This document shows, one piece after another, positions 31,215-34,796 of a stretch of 34,796 bases of DNA. The notes below the pieces were generated by a model. It did no database searches. It was not told the DNA's origin and saw nothing but the letters and a program-made list of their open reading frames with translations. Within the stretch, counting starts at the first letter, position 1. Each line of letters begins with the position of its first letter. Source of the stretch: Sperchopsis tessellata (Eukaryota > Arthropoda > Insecta > Coleoptera > Hydrophilidae); NCBI GenBank assembly GCA_033557685.1, contig JAWQRN010000190.1:1-34796 (forward strand), written 5' to 3'. Both the position numbers and the translations under genes were made by a program.

Positions 31215-32519
31215 TTGTTGCTCTAGCTCTTAAAGATTTGTATTGAAATATGTGTGTTGTATATGAGTCAACCATGTCACCTTAACTATCTATTGGATAT
31301 ATATATATATTATTTTCTATTTAAGTTATCAATATTTGTTTGGACAATTAGTTAAGTATTAAAAATTAGGTAGATGTGTAGAATTTGACGGCTAGCAAAA
31401 ATTGCTTTGAGTAATAGATTTTCTCGTTTGTTTTAAACTAGATTATTCAATACTAATGTTATAAATATAAATAGATTTAGTTTTTATTTTAAAAAATATA
31501 TTCATTTATTATTTTGCTCTAAAATAAATAGGGGAGCAAATACAAGGGCAAGTTCACAACAATCCATTGGAGAGCATAATAATGCATTTGTGTATGATTT
31601 TACAGCTAAATCAGTCTTAATTATTTGTTTCATCTATACAAATGCTTGATCTACTAGTGACTTGATTTATCTGGTGTTACGTAGCACATTTCCGGGTTCT
31701 TAAATGGACCAAATCGCCTACACGATTTATATTTTACTAACACAAAAGTATGTGAATTAGTTAATTTATTTAAAAATGGATGAAGTGCAGTAACTATATT
31801 TCATATGAACATCCTGGTAATTTTTTTTACGTGAATTTTGATAGAAATATTTATTTTGAATAATACATAAATACTTCATATTAAGTATTGCTTAACACAC
31901 TATTATGAGTTGTTCTATAATAATAGGACAATTATCTTATTGAAAAGTTTTCAACCACAGACGGATTTGCAATGCGTGGGGGAGTAACGCGTGTGTTTTA
32001 TATGTTTGAATTGGGAGGTCTTTCCGTGCATTTTACTTGAATATGTTTATTGCCGATGAAGGATGTTTTTATTGCAGATGTGGATATTAAGTTATAAAAT
32101 CTAAAAAATGAAGTTGAAATTTGTGTGGGTGTTATAAATTTGTAAAACAATGAGTAAATATTATTAAGTATATCTTCTGTAAATTAACCGACTAGAGTTA
32201 CACTAAATGCATGAAGCACATTTTTGTAAGGATATCGATGGCAGCTCAAGATAAACGCAATTTTTTAAAATTATTTCCATCGAGAATAAATCAAATAGTT
32301 TACTTTGCTACTTAGATGCATACTATTATGCTTCATGTTGATTTATTTTCACGTAGAAGTGTATCTGATAAAATCTTATCTATGGTTAATTTAACGAATT
32401 AATATCTTGCATATATTCGGAAAATACAAGAAATCGAGTTGTGTTTGTAAAGAATAGGGCCTCCTGGAATTTGAGCCTGAGTAACTGCCGCTATACTCCT
32501 ACTCATAAAGTAATACAAC
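31215..32519. other. Unassigned AT-rich DNA between two transposase fragments
   Basis: A (TA)n microsatellite lies at about 31297-31312. No coding block is recognised. The last 80 bases before 32520 may be a decayed part of the Tc1-like transposase DNA-binding region, without clear motifs. Confidence 0.45.
31297..31312. repeat. (TA)n microsatellite
   Basis: A run of about eight AT units. Confidence 0.8.
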
Positions 32520-33055
32520 AAGTTTGGTTAAAATTTGACAGATAACTGGAATGGCGATAATTGTGCAAATATTCTACCTCAGATAGACGAATACTTGTTT
32601 ACATGAAGTGTTTTTTCAGTGCAACAGAAGAGCCTGCGACGAATTTTGGAGGAGGATATACCATACTCTGGGGAGAAATATCTTTGGGGAACCACATGGA
32701 GTTAGTGTTTCTAGATGGACGGCCGGTAACTATTGACAGCTATATTAGATACATTTTTGGAGAATATGTCTTTTGGTATTGCCCTGTTATTAGTGAAAAG
32801 TTTGTGCTAGAGCGTGACATCACTCGCCGTCACGTGGCGAGAATACTTACGGAGTATTTAAATATTAACGATCATGTCTGGGTCTATAACTGCAGATGGG
32901 TGAGATCTCGAGATGTAACTCTAGCTAGTCTTCAAGAGCTGTAAGAGACATTAACATACAGATGGGACGATTTGAATTTAAATATATTGATTAGGAGCAT
33001 ACCAGACCTTTATCGGGCTATGATAAGAGCTAGAGGAAGAAAAACGCAACACTGA
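32520..33055 (+). pseudogene. Tc1-like transposase fragment, C-terminal catalytic half
   Basis: The 127-codon block 32561-32944 contains FGGGYTILWGEISLGNHMEL ('GGGSVMVWGGIS....TEL'), VFLDGRPVTIDSYIRYIFGE ('VF.DG..N...Y...IL'), FVLERDITRRHVARILTEYL ('F.LMQDNAR.H.AR....YL') and RWVRSRDVTLASLQEL. After an in-frame TAA at 32942-32944 the same frame continues as ETLTYRWDDLN, LIRSIPDLYRAMIRARG and KTQH to TGA at 33053-33055, the usual Tc1 C-terminus. The second catalytic Asp is kept within ERDITRRH. The DNA-binding N-terminal half is missing or unrecognisable. A typical Tc1 transposase has about 340 residues, so roughly half remains. Confidence 0.85.
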
Positions 33056-33771
33056 ATCACTGAGATTTTTTAAATCCATTTTAATTTGCAGGGACTAATA
33101 TACCTTCTCTTATTTTTTTGATATATCATTAGATCTTATTGCAACCCTTCTAGTTAGTGTGTTTCTTGTTAACTGCATATTCCTTATAGAATTTACCAAA
33201 TCTAATTTGAATTAAGTGGCAATAGCAGCGATAGATGTAACAACTGGATAACATCTGTTGTAAACTTTGTATGTACACATTTAAAGGTCCTCCCACTTTA
33301 TCTTATTTTGATGGTAAATAATAACGTGAATTATCATTAATAATCACAAACAAATTAGTTGTATTCATTTTTGTAATGGTACGTTCTTTAAAGCGGTGGC
33401 CCAGCCAGAATTAATGGTGATGGTATAAAAAGAAAGAAATCTAGTTTTTATAAATATAATTATTTATTTGAAATACTGAACATGGAAATAGTATCATGAG
33501 AATTCTGAAAAAAATAGCAGTTGTTTGTTTTATTAAATATTACATTTCCGCTTGTTCCATGTATTTTTATTTCATTTTAATTTACGTACTTTTGTAATAA
33601 TGGAGTTTTTGTACGGAATGATTAATCCTAAAATATATTTTTATTAACAATCGAATGGTTTTGTGATATTTAACCCTCTTAAGTACACATCTTTCAACTA
33701 ATTATCAATTCTGTAAGTATACTTCCACGGTCACAGTACACCTAGCACTTTTCAGAGCTGCATGGCAGTAT
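33056..33771. other. Unassigned DNA downstream of the Tc1-like fragment
   Basis: It probably includes the element's 3' flank, but no terminal inverted repeat could be paired with an upstream copy. Nothing else is recognised. Confidence 0.45.
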
Positions 33772-33820
33772 ATGCTTGTTTTTATAATGTCCTCTGCAAC
33801 GGTAGTCGAAACGTCGGCAT
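33772..33820 (+). ncRNA. Isolated hammerhead-ribozyme-like motif E
   Basis: TTTATAATGTCCTCTGCAAC is followed by GGTAGTCGAAACGTCGGCAT. The CGAAAC box and GTC triplet (33813-33815) are intact, and the CTGATGA box has become TTTATAA. ATGC at about 33772-33775 can pair with GCAT at 33817-33820 as stem I. The sequence after GTCGGC differs from copies A, C and D, so it may come from another PLE family. No PLE coding sequence lies nearby. Confidence 0.45.
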
Positions 33821-34796
33821 AAAGAAAAACCTACAAATTTCTTTACAATATTACAAGGATAACTTAAAATATATGCAGTTGTTTCAATATTTCAAGAAAT
33901 TTTGCTCTATGGACCTTATTTATTTCTGCAAATTAATCTTAAAAATCAATTTACCTTTTTTAATGGAAGAGCGCAAAAACCGGCAAAAACCTATTTAAAA
34001 GTAACGTAATACTTTCTAATACAGAAACGATGAACTATTTATATAACGGTTTTCTTCACTTTTTAAATAATAAACCACAGTTAAATACGTTTATTAGTTA
34101 CTAAGGGAAATTGAATTCAAAAACCTGCTATTAAAGTGCACAACGTTCATCTTTAGCTAATACCGGATACAAAAAGAATAACATTAATTAAATTACGGAA
34201 ATATATTCCTGGTACTTACATTTTGTAAATACACTTGCTATAAAGAAGGCCAAATGGAAATGTAAAAGGGAAACATTATTCTTTATTACTTGAATGCTTA
34301 TAATATAATTTTTTCTTTTACAAATAATTGAGACCTTTTGAGTTTATTGTGTCCATATAATGTTTGGATAGTTAGACACTTTTTCATTCCTATCTGTGTG
34401 GTTGAATGCTAACTTTTTAAAGGGAGACCTATAATCTGACGGCGCCTCAATGACCACCCCTGGTCTAGCTGATAACAATGTATATGTGTCGAAAGTGCGT
34501 AATTTGGCGTATCTGCGTAATATGGCGTATCTGCCTGAATATGCATACGCTTTGTTTGCAGATGTGGAAATATGTAGTTTTAAAAAAATGCAGTTATTCA
34601 TTCTTGTTTTTTACTAGCAATTTTTAATGGAAAACTTAATAAATAATCTCTATATAAAGGCTGCATTTGTAATTCACAACCACGTTATGAAAGTTATATA
34701 GATTGGCCCAACATCGAAATGCTGGTAGGAGACAACCGCGTGTTTGTTTACATATACGTACGTTACAGTACGAATATTTTTAATTATTAGAAACAA
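33821..34796. other. Unassigned AT-rich DNA with a short tandem repeat
   Basis: A minus-strand open frame (34344-34601) gains its regularity from the 18-base repeat at 34496-34545. No family is recognised in this terminal stretch. Confidence 0.45.
34496..34545. repeat. 18-bp tandem repeat, two full copies and one decayed copy
   Basis: TGCGTAATTTGGCGTATC is followed by TGCGTAATATGGCGTATC and by a decayed TGCCTGAATATGCA. Read on the minus strand, the two full units encode a repeated RYA-LR hexapeptide. Confidence 0.8.

Noticed and set aside
1..34796. CRISPR arrays, operons, ribosome binding sites and prokaryotic terminators
   Set aside because: No regularly spaced direct repeats or coding operons exist, and the retroelement content shows a eukaryotic genome.

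Overview
The window is an AT-rich stretch of eukaryotic genome, most likely arthropod and probably insect. It holds no recognisable host gene, no RNA gene and no prokaryotic signal. Almost everything that can be recognised is decayed transposable element (TE) sequence. The arthropod inference rests on the mix of families: Penelope-like elements with a GIY-YIG domain, RTE- and I/Jockey-type non-LTR retrotransposons, piggyBac, Tc1 and a second mariner-like transposase. The species cannot be named from the sequence.

Left third (1-10950). A non-LTR retrotransposon 3' end lies at the left edge (1-434, + strand). A nearly full-length but shattered RTE-type element follows (519-3110, - strand). Next come an internally deleted Penelope-like element (PLE; 3961-4665, +), a Jockey-like reverse transcriptase (RT) remnant (4765-5830, -), a solo piece of PLE terminal repeat (6190-6290, +), and a long I/R1-type element with RT and RNase H (8335-10950, +).

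Middle (12850-22700). A pseudogene of an arthropod protein family whose function I cannot name lies at 12850-14363 (+). Then come a tandem or permuted pair of PLE fragments (15480-16620, +), a possible small inverted-repeat element (17127-17283), a PLE on the - strand (17284-18615) abutting another non-LTR fragment (18635-19144, -), the best preserved PLE (20100-21760, +), and a detached RNase H tail (22175-22656, -).

Right third (24860-34796). ORF1 and endonuclease parts of a non-LTR element (24860-26640, -), a piggyBac transposase pseudogene (27807-28927, -), a mariner-like transposase fragment (30640-31214, +), a Tc1-like transposase fragment (32520-33055, +) and an isolated hammerhead-like motif (33772-33820, +).

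How the parts relate: the PLE copies share one architecture, which is RT, then GIY-YIG endonuclease, then a terminal region carrying a hammerhead-ribozyme-like motif. Five degenerate copies of that motif are scattered through the window on both strands. No element here looks able to move by itself. The most interesting items are the hammerhead-like series, the repeated loss of the YVDD catalytic site in three PLE copies, and the unnamed protein family at 12850-14363. I did not find convincing evidence of a wholly new biological system.
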